This document shows positions 33,202-43,065 of a DNA stretch of 64,000 nt, piece after piece. Where the stretch lies: contig JAMKCH010019804.1 of NCBI GenBank assembly GCA_023653785.1, positions 1 through 64,000 of the forward strand, in the 5' to 3' direction. Positions within the stretch are counted from its first letter, which is position 1. Each line of letters starts with the position of its first letter. The notes under the pieces were generated by a model. That model did not search any database, was not told the origin of the DNA, and was given only the letters and a program-made list of their open reading frames with translations. Source of the stretch: Ophioderma brevispina (Eukaryota; Echinodermata; Ophiuroidea; Amphilepidida; Ophiodermatidae). The position numbers and the translations under genes are program-made.

Positions 33202-34272
33202 CAGGCTGTCCCAAAAAATGTTAACACTCGGAAAACGACGACATTTTGATTTTAAAAGAAAAGTACGCATCGTCTTTGTTGATATCCATTTTTAAGCCCA
33301 TAAAATAGCTTCAATTATGACATTTATTTCAGTCAATCCGATAAGGGTAAACAAAAGATATGCTTCATCAATTATGAGAGGGAAAAAATCCACTTGGTCG
33401 ATTTCTGCCTTAGTAGAACACTAATGCTAATGGCAACATGAATACACTTGGCTTCATAGCACATCTTCTTCCATCTTCAAAAGAAAACAAAATAGAGTTT
33501 GCATGTTTTTTATCGAAGAAGGACCTCGAGATTCCTGCCACCGTGTTTTACCAAACGTTCATCGTGGTATCTTACCCACAACTGTCTTCTAAAGGTAGGA
33601 AGGAACGTGGGCTTATTGAGTTCTTTGCTATTCTGGTTCCGTGATCTGTATGACCTGCCACTGGTTCTTTATTTCTACTCTGCCTGCTTTATTAGACATG
33701 TAGGCTTATTATCAGAGGTTCTCATTTTTTTGTTTACTTTCGGTTTTTGTGTTTATTCTGCTTCTAAATCATAAATTTTTCTTGGGAATCCAATAAAGAG
33801 GTGTCTGATTGGTTTGGTTTGTTTAACATCTGGGTAATTTTGAGCGATTGATAGTAGGGCTACTACTGTAAAAAATGTTGAACTGATTAATATTTGAACA
33901 ATACATAGGATTGCTGATTCATAAAGACAATGATCAAACTTTATGACACTAAGGAAGTTCAAAATGGCATTGTCAAATCTTCAATAGCTCAAGTACCAAT
34001 CGATGTGACACAATCAATAACCCAATTTTGTAGTTAGAAAATATGTTTCACACAAATCTACCAAATGTAAACCACTGCAAATCGGACCAATCTGAATTGT
34101 ACGCTTCTTTGACGATGTATTACTGGGTATACATATCGCATGGAAATGAATTCATAAACGGCAAACTTAAAAGCTTAAATAGTAGCTTAGGGCATACCAT
34201 ACAGAGACCCATGCGTACTTTAGTTATTTACACATGCATGTGTTACGAGTGTCAACATTTTTGGACAGCCTG
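33202..34272. mobile_element. mariner-type non-autonomous element (copy B)
   Basis: The left end CAGGCTGTCCCAAAAAATGT and the right end ACATTTTTGGACAGCCTG are inverted repeats, each flanked by TA. The second inner pair (AAAGTACGCAT … ATGCGTACTTT) extends the inverted repeat. At 1071 bp it has no transposase frame, so it is non-autonomous. Confidence 0.7.
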
Positions 34273-34934
34273 TACCTTAGGAGTAGATTAACACAATATG
34301 ATACAACGACAATTTTTAGAAATGGGAATCAGCGTAGTTGTTTGTTAGAAATTTGAAAGGTTCGTGATGTGAACTTAAAATAGAAAAGTATACCTTGAAT
34401 GCGTTCAAGAACATTATGGTCTGAAGCGTTCGTAAAACCTTTTCTTCTTCTTTGGATTTCGTCACCATCTCTGTGTAGACGATACAAAACATTCCTCACG
34501 TCATAGCTGGATCTAATGGATCGCGTTACCCTTAGGGTAGATATTAAAGATCATACGACGGATGTCTGGGTCAGAGTACTTGTAATGAAATGGAAAGCCT
34601 AGAAGGCAACATTAGGCTTGCTAATAATTTATTGGGTTTCCCGTGTTTTTCGTTGAGTGATTCGTCCTCTGTCAACCGAGACAATACAGAAGACTAGGAT
34701 TCTACGAATAAAGCCGTAACATCGAGAAAATGATTTAATTTAAACCTGCAATCAAAGTTAACGACCTTTTGTGAAGCCCAGGGAGTTTTAAAAACAGAAA
34801 AAGAAGGCATTTTACCTACATTTTATATCGGATTCAGTATACGAAGGGGACCTGTCATCGGAGTCAGATACTATGGCACCGGGTATTATTTACGGGGGGG
34901 GGGGGGGGGGGGGGTAGGGGATGAATTTCAACTG

Positions 34935-35112
34935 TGTCACGAAGGATACTTTATTTCACTTCACTTTATTTATCATATACACATTAGAGAAGAAAGCCCA
35001 ATTTAGAAGGCAGACGAAAACGGGCCGAGTAACCGGAGAAAAATGGAGCCGAACGATATGGACTGGACCAAACGCACATTGAAATCGCAGGCCCGACCGA
35101 GGGTCGAACCCA
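34935..35112 (-). mobile_element. SINE-like piece with B-box GGGTTCGACCC (copy B)
   Basis: It is the counterpart of 30380-30565, with the same B-box-like start, a TTACTCGGCCCGTTTTC block and an ATAAAGTATCCTTCGT tail. Confidence 0.4.
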
Positions 35113-35135
35113 GTGTGAATTTTTGAAGTATCATT

Positions 35136-35280
35136 GTCCGCCGGGAGCGACAGTCCGGGCTCCATACACGATAAAGGAATAAAGCGTGATGTGAAACTAA
35201 TGTTGCGTGAAGAGTCCAACTGAATTGAGTCCCCTATTCTTTGCCGTTTAGGACGGACTGTGAGTACGGCGGTATGATTA
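35136..35280 (+). mobile_element. MITE of the TAGTCCGCC family (copy B)
   Basis: It begins GTCCGCCGGGAGCGACAGTC and ends GGACGGACTGTGAGTACGGC followed by GGTA. It is equivalent to 30612-30765 and inverted relative to 12061-12200. Confidence 0.65.
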
Positions 35281-35477
35281 CTTATACACCGGGATCACAG
35301 TGGTGCGAACTTGCAGCGAGGGAAGACCCGACCGACCCCCTCGATTATACTGACTGCATCGTTGAGACATGCTTTGACGGATATCCAAGCCACCCAGGAA
35401 TTGTCATTGAAGTGAAGCTTGATCATCTGAATTGCGATGATAATTGGACCCCGTATACAATTTCCTGCAGAACCTGA
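35241..35477 (+). CDS. uncertain cysteine-rich open frame (copy B only intact)
   Basis: The 78-codon frame reads …DCEYGGMITYTPGSQWCEL, …DYTDCIVETCFDGYPSHPG, …LDHLNCDDNWTPYTISC. Six Cys, Pro-Gly turns and a C-terminal stop suggest a small secreted-type domain. I recognise no family. Its start overlaps the right end of a MITE, and in copy A (30739-30990) the same stretch is frame-shifted and carries a G13 run. It may be a real terminal exon, a repeat-derived frame, or chance. Confidence 0.25.
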   Translation: MPFRTDCEYGGMITYTPGSQWCELAAREDPTDPLDYTDCIVETCFDGYPSHPGIVIEVKLDHLNCDDNWTPYTISCRT

Positions 35478-35639
35478 TTACAGGGCATTGAAGATGCCTC
35501 AAATTGTAGAGGTCTGCATCTAAATGCAGGAAAGAACAAGACGCTACTTGTGAACATTCCAACAACTTCAAGCGTCAATACCCTTGAGGCTTGAGGGCAC
35601 TAAGCTCGAGAACATCTGCGAATTTTAATACCCGATTCG

Positions 35640-35800
35640 TTTCATGTTTACAACTACAAGAAAGCTAAGGCTTGGGCAGCTTGTAACAAACTTAAGATAT
35701 TGAAGTCTATTCTTAATTTACAGATCCACCAAAATCAAAGCTTTCCTGTTACAACTGAAACGGAAGCGATCACTGAAACAGAAGCCGAAGGATCGATGTC
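35640..35800 (+). other. exon-like segment after TTTACAG (copy B; copy A 31180-31330)
   Basis: After AATTTACAG (acceptor-like) a short frame reads HQNQSFPVTTETEAITETEA, in both copies with indels. A similar GAAGCGATCAC.GAAAC.GA core recurs at about 53008-53040, so this is probably a dispersed repeat rather than a host exon. Confidence 0.3.
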
Positions 35801-36048
35801 CCGTCTTTCCCGTATTCCGCGCATTTTCACCTTCGTAAATTTTGCACTTTTCTTTCTTTCTTTTAATCCCCACTACCCTGTGTTTCAGCACTTCGTATTC
35901 TCTTTTTTATACAGTTCCTCATAAAACTTCAGTATAGTTCTATCGTATCCGTTACGGTAGTTCCCGTCGTTCTCAGCTGTTTCCGTATTCTTGGAATGAG
36001 TAGTAATGAAGCCTAAATTGTTAGTACATATTATATCAGAAATTAAAG

Positions 36049-36508
36049 TGCAACGAGAGATTTCACATACCAGCTGTCCCTAAAAATATGAACATTCTGA
36101 TTTCTGCACTAATGTAAGGGGCAACTTCGGAACTCAACCGCCGGTTGCTCACCGGTTCCGACGGGTTCTTTCCGGTTGAAACCGGCTTCTATTGTCCTAA
36201 ACAATGAGCCGCTGTTTAATACCGGCGGTTAAGTTTTGAAGTCAACCCTAAAGCTTTTTATCAACAATATCCCCATTTGAAAGAATTAAGCTGAGATTTT
36301 TTTTGTACAAAAATTGTGATATTTCTATAGGAGCAAAACAAAAATCAGCCTGTTTTACATTGAAATTAGGCAAATAAAAAGTTTTTACTTTCAAGGCAGT
36401 TCTGTAGCTAAATACAATGTAGTAAATCTATTGGGGTCTTATCTATAGGCCTATGAAATCACTACAAATTGACACAAAATATGGATTCCCCAAAATCTCT
36501 CGTTGCAC
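36049..36508. mobile_element. MITE with perfect 16-bp ends (GTGCAACGAGAGATTT), nested hairpin inside
   Basis: GTGCAACGAGAGATTT at 36049-36064 is exactly inverted at 36493-36508. Inside, AACTCAACCGCCGGT (36131-36145) and ACCGGCGGTTAAGTT (36221-36235) form a second inverted repeat that encloses CCGG-rich DNA, perhaps a second small element. The left end abuts the end of duplication copy B. There is no coding capacity and no clear target duplication. Confidence 0.65.
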
Positions 36509-36759
36509 CTGTAAAGGAATCATTAAGGGATCAAGTTCGCGTAGTTCTATTCTAATACTATAAATTGGCATTTGGACCTGGACATAAATGAGTTTGACCT
36601 CATTATGCTCATTGTGCATTAGAGAATAACATATTCAAAAGGTAGGAGTATTTAGGTGGGGGAACATCCTTAAAAAAATCCTGGCTACGTCACTGATTCT
36701 TGAGAAAATTAGTCATGTGCCCCCCTCTAAAAGATATAATCCCCTCATTATCCGATGCA

Positions 36760-37207
36760 CTTCTTCCAAGTCGTCTTTGAAGCAGGGCCGGACAATATCT
36801 ACCCAGAGGTATTCAAGAACAACACGCCTGAGCAATAGTCACTCTCTAATATCATCCCAGTTCCCAAAAAAGGAAACCTATCTCACACTGACAACTACAG
36901 AGGTATCAGTCTGACGTGTATTATTTCGAAGCTCTTCAGCCGCATGATTCTCAACCGAATCAGGAATATCATAGACCCCAAACTAAGAGTAAACCAGGAA
37001 CGCAGAACGGCTTCAGGCCAAATCGAACGACTGAGCTCAAATCCTAGCCCTTAGACGTACCCTTAAGAAGTAAAGAGGAACAACTTGCCTGCGGTTCTGA
37101 CGTTTGATTTCAAGAAAGCGTTTGACTCCATCCACCGAAGCAAGATGATGAAAATCTTCAAAGCCTATGGTATCCCACAAAATCCTCTTAATGGCATAGG
37201 AAATATA
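36760..37207 (+). mobile_element. LINE reverse transcriptase, 5' part (left of mariner insertion)
   Basis: The plus strand reads NIIPVPKKGNLSHTDNYRGI then SLTCIISKLFSRMILNRIRN (about 36849-36970), RT motifs 0-2a. Then LPAVLTFDFKKAFDSIHRSK (37087-37146), motif A with the first catalytic Asp. Stops and a frameshift separate the blocks. Translation breaks at 37207 where the mariner-like element is inserted and resumes at 38976. This LINE differs from the I-group copy at 22-27 kb. Confidence 0.75.
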
Positions 37208-37606
37208 CAGGGTGACCCAATAAAAACTTTACCCAAAATGAAAGTTATATTTTTCCACTTTCTGCAATTTGATATTTATGGATTTTATTTTATCATAAAG
37301 AATGGGTAATTGAGCATCTTCTCTGAAAAAAATTATTCATTTTGGTTGAGTGGTTTTCAAGATATGGTCCAACGAACAATGAGTCAGCAAAACAGACTTG
37401 TCCATGGGTATTTCAGGATGGAATGATAAGTACACGTCAATTGTTTTGGCAACCAGGCTTTTCAAATCTGAAATCATAGCAGTTGTGCTAAATACCGGTT
37501 TTCTGTCTTGTGTCAGGACGGGCTTTTCAAATCTAAAATCATACTGTAGCGCGCAGTTAAAGCCAGATATCTTTCTTGAATAAGAACTTTAAACATTCTC
37601 ATAGTA

Positions 37607-37978
37607 ATGGCACCTCACTTTACGCCACATGAACGAGCCTTCGCGGTTAAGATTTACTACCAAACTGGTAGCTATGTAGCTGTGCAACGGCAATGGCCAA
37701 ACAGGTTCCCTGGAGTGAGAGTACTAACCAAGCCTGCAATCTGTAACATGAGAAAACTGTTTGAAGCAGAGGAAACTTTGGAAAATGTCAACAGAGGACA
37801 AAGCGGACGGCCTAGGAGCGTCAGAAGACCTGTGAACATTCATGCTGTAAGACAGGAGCTTCGCAACAATCCACGCGCAAGCAAAAGGAGAAGCCGTGTC
37901 GCAAATGTCTCCAGATCGTCATTTCAGCGCAACGTTAATGATGTCATCAATTGGAATCCATACAAAATTGTATTGTGA
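37607..37978 (+). CDS. mariner-type transposase N-terminal (helix-turn-helix) part
   Basis: The 124-codon frame starts at an ATG 399 bp inside the element. It reads MAPHFTPHERAFAVKIYYQT, …YVAVQRQWPNRFPGVRVL, …NVNRGQSGRPRSVR, …NIHAVRQELRNNPRASKRRS, …NWNPYKIVL. The FT..E…I…Y..T.SY..VQR.F…FPG start, GRPRSVRT and R..S…SRSSVxR..ND…xPYKI pattern is the bipartite DNA-binding region of transposases annotated with DUF4817. It ends at a stop; the downstream DDE region continues after frame changes. The ATG is well placed. Confidence 0.8.
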   Translation: MAPHFTPHERAFAVKIYYQTGSYVAVQRQWPNRFPGVRVLTKPAICNMRKLFEAEETLENVNRGQSGRPRSVRRPVNIHAVRQELRNNPRASKRRSRVANVSRSSFQRNVNDVINWNPYKIVL

Positions 37979-38700
37979 GATGCCATAATTTGGATGCAGG
38001 TGATCCTCAACGTAGGCTGGGGTTTTGCAATTGGCTAATCAACAGACCACGGCGCTTCTTAAGAGAACTTGTTGTTGATGAGGCCAATTTTCAAATATGA
38101 CTGGCTAGGTTCAGTAGACTTTCAGTGATCTCTCAAAATGTGAGAGAGTATGTGCCAAAAGGGAACCTTCCCAATGATTTTGTCTACGACAAGACCTAAT
38201 GATCGCAGGAAAGTTGCAGTTTTAGCAGCTGTTACAGGTAACAATAACCTAATTGGGTAATTATTATTGATGGAAATTTGAATGGTGCCGGTTATCTCAA
38301 TATTAATCAACATTTGGAACCAGAGTTGCGGCACATTTTTCAGCAGCAAAGAAATGGAGCAATTCGTCGTGCCTGGTTTCTTCAAGACGGTGCACCAGCA
38401 CACAGGTCTGTAATCGTTAGAAACCGCCTTCAAGAACTCTCTCCAAATCGGATCATTGGATTAGGGCATGCGGTGGAATGGCCCCTCGGTCACCGCTAGA
38501 TTTTTGGCTATGGGGTGATGTAAATGCTAGAGTTTACAATGAGGGTCCCCAAACACATTACCAGAACTACGACAACGGATAAACGATGCATTTACCGCAA
38601 TTAGGAGAACGTGTGTAACAACAAGAGCTGTTCAACACATGCACTCCAGGGCTACCAAGTGCATCGCAAATCATGGAGGACATGTGGAAGATAGAAACTA
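37979..38700 (+). pseudogene. mariner-type transposase DDE domain, frame-shifted
   Basis: Collinear fragments include DPQRRLGFCNWL, ELVVDEANF (first catalytic Asp, about 38065-38090), and VIIIDGNLNGAGYLN followed by QHLEPELRHIF (about 38260-38340). Then AWFLQDGAPAH (second Asp, about 38371-38403) and NRIIGLGHAVEWP (about 38445-38480) are seen. The PRSPDLTPLDFWLWG region with the third Asp is damaged by a deletion near 38485-38505. The residues QDGAPAH and DFWLWG are typical of the IS630/Tc1/mariner DDE_3 fold. Several frameshifts mean no functional product is expected. Confidence 0.8.
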
Positions 38701-38973
38701 AAGGTAAGACCGTTATGATAAATTACCTTTGATGTTGCAATTGTGTTCAACCATGCCTAAGAAAAATGATGCTCCGTGGACAAGTCTGTTTTGCTAACTT
38801 ATTGTTCAGTGGAGCATATCTTGATAACCACTCGACCAAAATGAACAAAAAAATCGGGTAAGATGCTCTATTACCCTTTCTTTACGATAAAAATTAAATC
38901 CACATATATCAAATTACAGAAAGTGGAAAAATATCACTTTCATTTTGAGTAAAGTTTTTATTGGGTCACCCTG

Positions 38974-39188
38974 TATATTCCAACACAAGAGCTAAGGTTG
39001 TTACGCTGGACGGAGAGAGGCAGGAATTCGATTACCATGGCCGGAGTACTGCAAGGAGATACACTTGCACCATTTCTCTTTATTATCCGGCTGTCACACT
39101 TACTGATTTGGACTTTGCGGATGACATTTGCCTCTTATGTAACCAGATTCAACATGCTCAGCAAATACTCTGGAGGGTAGAAACGGGG
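38974..39188 (+). mobile_element. LINE reverse transcriptase, middle part (FADD active site)
   Basis: RT coding resumes with SNTRAKVVTLDGERQEFDYH, then GVLQGDTLAPFLFII (motif B, about 39040-39090) and TLTDLDFADDICLL (motif C with FADD, about 39099-39140, in a shifted frame). It ends at WRVETGVET before the hAT-like insertion. Directly joined to the left part, the LINE reads continuously apart from indels. Confidence 0.75.
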
Positions 39189-39196
39189 GTAGAAAC

Positions 39197-41111
39197 TAGA
39201 GCCCTGTGGGGCAAGATTTTTTTCACCCCGAGCCCGGACTACCCCGTTGCATCCGTCCCCGCCCCGATAATTTAAGGGCAAACCCGCCCGACCCGGACCG
39301 GCTAGCTTTTTTCATGGACCGGACCGCCTCTTTCATAGAAAGGACCGGATGCTCACGTCAATTCCCCGGTAGAGCGAGTCCGTGTGAACTGTGAAGTTGT
39401 GAACTTTTAACACATGAATTTTCAGATTCAATTGACGTGGTGTTACCGCGTTCCTTGGTATTTACATTATGTTAAAAAACTTGCGTCATTGCCATTCTTG
39501 GTCAAATTTTACCTTTTCCGAAATCCGAAGTATAATAATTGACAAAAATCTTGTTGTAAATGTTAGGACTATATCAGCTGAATGCGAAATGTGATGTGAC
39601 GGATGACGTTATTGTTTTCATAATGAAATTAAACAAGGTGCAGTTGTCGTGTAGGGCGCACTATATAATCGCTGTCACGCGATTTGTAATTGGTCGGGAA
39701 GTATGCGCCCGTCCGGGGGGTCTCACATTCGGATGAAGTATGGGTATGTGCCGCCTATAAGAACCTTATTTTCAGGCTCTTTTTCAGTTCCAGAGACCCC
39801 CATTTTAGGACCATTTCAGTTCCAGAGACCCTACTTTTCATGTCCAAAGCTATTTCCTACCAAATTTTCTTCGAAAAACCTCAAAAAGTAGCTGGAAATT
39901 GAGGGAAATCAGGAGGGTTATTTTCTGAAATTTTTTGGAAACCTAGTTCCGGAGACCCCATTTGTTTGGGCCTCAGCAGCTTCCGGAGCCTCAATTTTTG
40001 AAATACTAGGAGGCCAATATCTACCTTGTAACTTCAGTGAGAAGGGATACGGGACGTACTGCCCAAATGGGTTAGTTTTTGCTGCAGAAAATCCTAGACA
40101 TGGGTCCATTTTCAAGCCCAAATCCCTAGCGGATAGGTCTATGGGTCGTTTTTCGAGACAATCCTTAGATATGGGTCATATTTTTTCAAAATGTCAAACA
40201 GAAAAGCCCTAGAAATGGTTCCTGATTTGTGAAAAAATGGCCAAAAATGTGTAAAATTAGCCGTTTTTCAAAGTAAAAATCCTTAGAAATGGGATGGTTT
40301 TCAGAGCTCCGCCGGCACACACCCGTCAATTTGTAATTCGATTACCCCCACCCCGATACAATCTCACTATTCTTTTAGGAAATTCCTACTTTCTGAGTTG
40401 AACCGCCCTTATACTCCATGCAAGTTGTTGCGTCATACTTAACAGCAACCAAGCAACCTGTGTCAAATAGGGACATCAATTCTGTAGAACCACCAGATGC
40501 CCGGCCAACGAGCTATTTTACGTAACAACTTGTCGTATGCTAAATCATTCTAAAGTCAGAAAATAAAGAGACAAATACTCGCCGATTTCATATGTAATAG
40601 GTAATTATCTGCCAGAATATTGATATCAGCATAATATGCCCAATGATAGGTGCGTAATCATTTTCGAACAAACAACGCCCCGCCGATCTCAGCTTCGCGG
40701 CGCAGCAAGTGTGCAACTTTAATTCTGGCCCCGCTTATCGTTTCGTAACATCTTATCGGCTGAAACAACATCCAGTATTGAGGGTTTTTTCGCCAACGCA
40801 AATGCTACGCTAAAAAGTCACCAACCGTCGGTTAAAGCAGAACATGCAGTGTATGTGGTTTTAAGTGGTCTGCGTTAAAAGGTTGAAACCAGGACAATCC
40901 CAAATATACCATTTTATAAATGTTGCTCCTATTTTTTTTAACAGCTTGAATTATTTCCCGGACCGAAAGCCACACACCCCCGACCCTACCCGAACCCGTT
41001 CCAAATGACCCCCGGACCGGGAATAATGGGCTTAAAATGAAACCCGACCCGCTTTCGGTCCGGTCAGTTCGGGTGGGGAATTCGGGATTCGGGGTGCACC
41101 GCAGGGCTCTA
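39197..41111. mobile_element. hAT-like non-autonomous element with 8-bp target duplication
   Basis: The ends are inverted: TAGAGCCCTGTGGGG… on the left and …CCGCAGGGCTCTA on the right. The element is flanked by a perfect 8-bp direct repeat GTAGAAAC at 39189-39196 and 41112-41119. An 8-bp duplication and short TIRs starting TAG/CAG are typical of hAT elements. At 1915 bp it has no transposase frame. C/G-rich subterminal blocks (…CGAGCCCGGAC… and …GTCCGGTC…) are also inverted. The middle (39700-40320) contains a dispersed repeat with CAGTTCCAGAGACCC motifs. It interrupts the same LINE as the mariner element. Confidence 0.85.
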
Positions 41112-41740
41112 GTAGAAACAGAATGCAATAAAGATGGGGCTTGTGGATGCTAAACAGACCAGAGGGGTAATGACATGAAATATACCTGAACATCATGAGC
41201 GGATCATGAGGCGCTGAGAATTGCTGCAGGGGAAGTTCTGAAGGAGGTTGATGACTTTACCTTGGATCATGGGTAGAATCCACACGAAGCCAATTCAAAA
41301 TAGGAAGGCACTCCCATGGAAAGCCCTAAACAAGATGAACCACATATATCCAAGAAGTAAAAAATAGAGCTCCTTCACAGCAACGAGAACAGTATTACGT
41401 ATGGGTGCGACGCATGGTCTACCAGTTCTGTGAGAGGTCTTCAATGCTGTTACACCATAATGCTAAGGACAGTGCTTAACATCACCAATGGCATCATAAC
41501 TCTGGCTTTAAATGGTGAATTTTACCAAGGTTGAAAAAAAGGTAGCAACAAGACGGATGCGCTCGCAGGCCGATGTTACCATCACCTCGAGCTGTGTACC
41601 AGCTAGACTCGTTCTCTGGGAAGCAACACATGGACATCGGACAATGGGCGGACAATGGAAAACTTATGTAGACATCATGAAAAGAGACTGCATGAGTGGT
41701 AGAACACAATGAAATTGAGATAATGTCATGCAGGATAGTA
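41112..41740 (+). mobile_element. LINE 3' part (thumb and C-terminus)
   Basis: After the 8-bp duplication the plus strand gives VETECNKDGAC, AGEVLKEVDDFTLDHG, then a KALPWKALNKMNHI stretch (about 41310-41345). TVLRMGATHGL-like and CYTIMLRTVLN (about 41445-41480) follow. The tail KVEKKVATRRM…VPARLVLWEATHGHRTMGGQ (about 41520-41660) is the LWEPTHGHRRRGRP block of this LINE type. One thumb motif (YLGSWVES) is mutated. It ends near 41740 in DNA without a clear poly(A). Confidence 0.7.
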
Positions 41741-42030
41741 TAGATTGGATGAAATCTGTGTTTATATCCCGGCTGAAGCCTGCTTAGTAGCAGTAGTTCT
41801 CCCAACATACAGTCTTCTATCTTTCCTCCTCCCTTCTCTATCTTTTTCCTTCTCTCATGCATCTCCTCAATTCCTGTTATATCAGTGCATTAGTTCCCAT
41901 TTTCCCTCACACACTTTTTTGTTCATCAAGGAACGTATTAAGAATACTTCAAAGATCCAAATCAGAGATTACACACACCAGAATTGGGAAGAGAAAGAGC
42001 TTTGTCAATCGCTCAGATCTTGTAGCCGCA
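41741..42030. other. pyrimidine-rich non-coding stretch
   Basis: CTTCTATCTTTCCTCCTCCC-like sequence. A 103-codon plus frame here follows from composition and has no domain. Confidence 0.4.
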
Positions 42031-42577
42031 TTAAAGCAATACAGCACATTTTTTGAAGAAAGTGGGCCTCCATTTTCAAAATTTGAAATTTTTGCACAGT
42101 TATGGTTGGTAATTGTCTAGGACATCAACACCGCAAATGAACGAATGCTCAACAAGCCTATTTAATCATAAAATAAAAGCAATTTTGTAATTAGAATTTT
42201 TTTTGTGATCCGTTGTACTTAACGCAAGCTGGAAAATGCAAGTTATGTCAGTCCATGATGAATTGTGCATCCTCAAAATTGACCTCAAACTGACTTGCCT
42301 GACCTCAAGAAAACAACTAATGGATTAGTGTAGACAATGGCGGCTATTGTTCACACTGGAGTGCCGTTTCCAACAAGCCGTTGAATTATTAACGGAAGAT
42401 TTTTCCGATATTATTCATAGTTACAAAATTCCTTCGGTTGCGACACATAGACATTGTATAGCTTAACCAGTCACAGGGAGTTTTCTAGCCATGTTTACCA
42501 ATTCAACCATGTAAAAATCTCAAAATTTTTGAAAAATTGGGGCGCTCTTCAAAAAAATGTCGCTATTATTGCTTTAA
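42031..42577 (-). mobile_element. TTAA-flanked MITE, copy 1
   Basis: The ends are TTAAAGCAATA (42031) and TATTATTGCTTTAA (ends 42577), both beginning or ending with TTAA, the piggyBac-type target. The inner motif GGGGCGCTCTTCAAAAAAATG is at 42540. The interior is the reverse complement of copy 2, including a degenerate version of the central palindrome at about 42391-42420. Non-coding. Confidence 0.75.
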
Positions 42578-43065
42578 TGTGAGACTGTGTCAGATGCTTA
42601 TGCCTGTTCCATGATAATGGAGTCCACTCTGTGGTACAATGTTATCAATACACCAAATGAGGGGTGTTGGAATCAAATTGCAAGTATTGGTCAGTTTGTG
42701 TCCTGTTTGTCGAGACACTGGATACTGACAAGTGAATATCCTCTTCAATGCAGATGCGACAATCAAGGAAGCTAACTCATTATTGGACAAATAAAACCCT
42801 CTTGGTGAACTTGATATTGGGGTCAACCAGGGCCGTACGCGAATTTTATTTGGGGACTTTTTGAATCTCATCACCAAAAAGGGGACATTGTTTTTTAAAA
42901 CTTTTCCACAAAAGCTTGGACCGGTTTTACGTCAAAAAAATCAGCAAAAATTGGACCTTTCTTCCTTTTGTGAATTGGGGGGGGGATTACACCCCACCCC
43001 ATGTTGGGCCTGGGGTCAACCTTGTTGATGTTGTTGAAAAAGCCTATCAGTTTGTTTGTCCTTAA
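42578..43065. other. no gene recognised
   Basis: AT-rich spacer between two inverted MITE copies. It includes a G9 run near 42979 and short frames with no similarity. Confidence 0.4.

Larger units (their letters stand above)
31578..36048. repeat. tandem duplication, copy B (about 4.5 kb)
   Basis: It begins ATGAATATGGGTGACATTT directly after copy A and ends GTTAGTACATATTATATCAG plus AAATTA at about 36045. The order of components is identical to copy A. Dozens of one-base indels separate the copies: for example GGTTGGTTATCATCAATG in A is GGTGGTTATATCAATG in B. The unit cuts through the LINE ORF1, so copy B carries only the ORF1 5' half and LINE 5' region without an ORF2. Confidence 0.85.
37208..38973 (+). 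mobile_element. Tc1/mariner-superfamily transposon with about 200-bp TIRs, inserted in a LINE
   Basis: The ends are CAGGGTGACCCAATAAAAAC and its inverted copy GTTTTTATTGGGTCACCCTG, flanked by TA(TA). The inverted repeats run about 200 bp inwards on both sides, to a shared CAAAACAGACTTGTCC.TGG, with few mismatches, so the element is structurally well preserved. It carries a broken transposase gene (next entries). Long TIRs, the TA target and a DUF4817-type helix-turn-helix domain plus a DDE domain place it in the IS630/Tc1/mariner superfamily. It interrupts RT coding between motif A and motif B of the host LINE. Confidence 0.9.
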
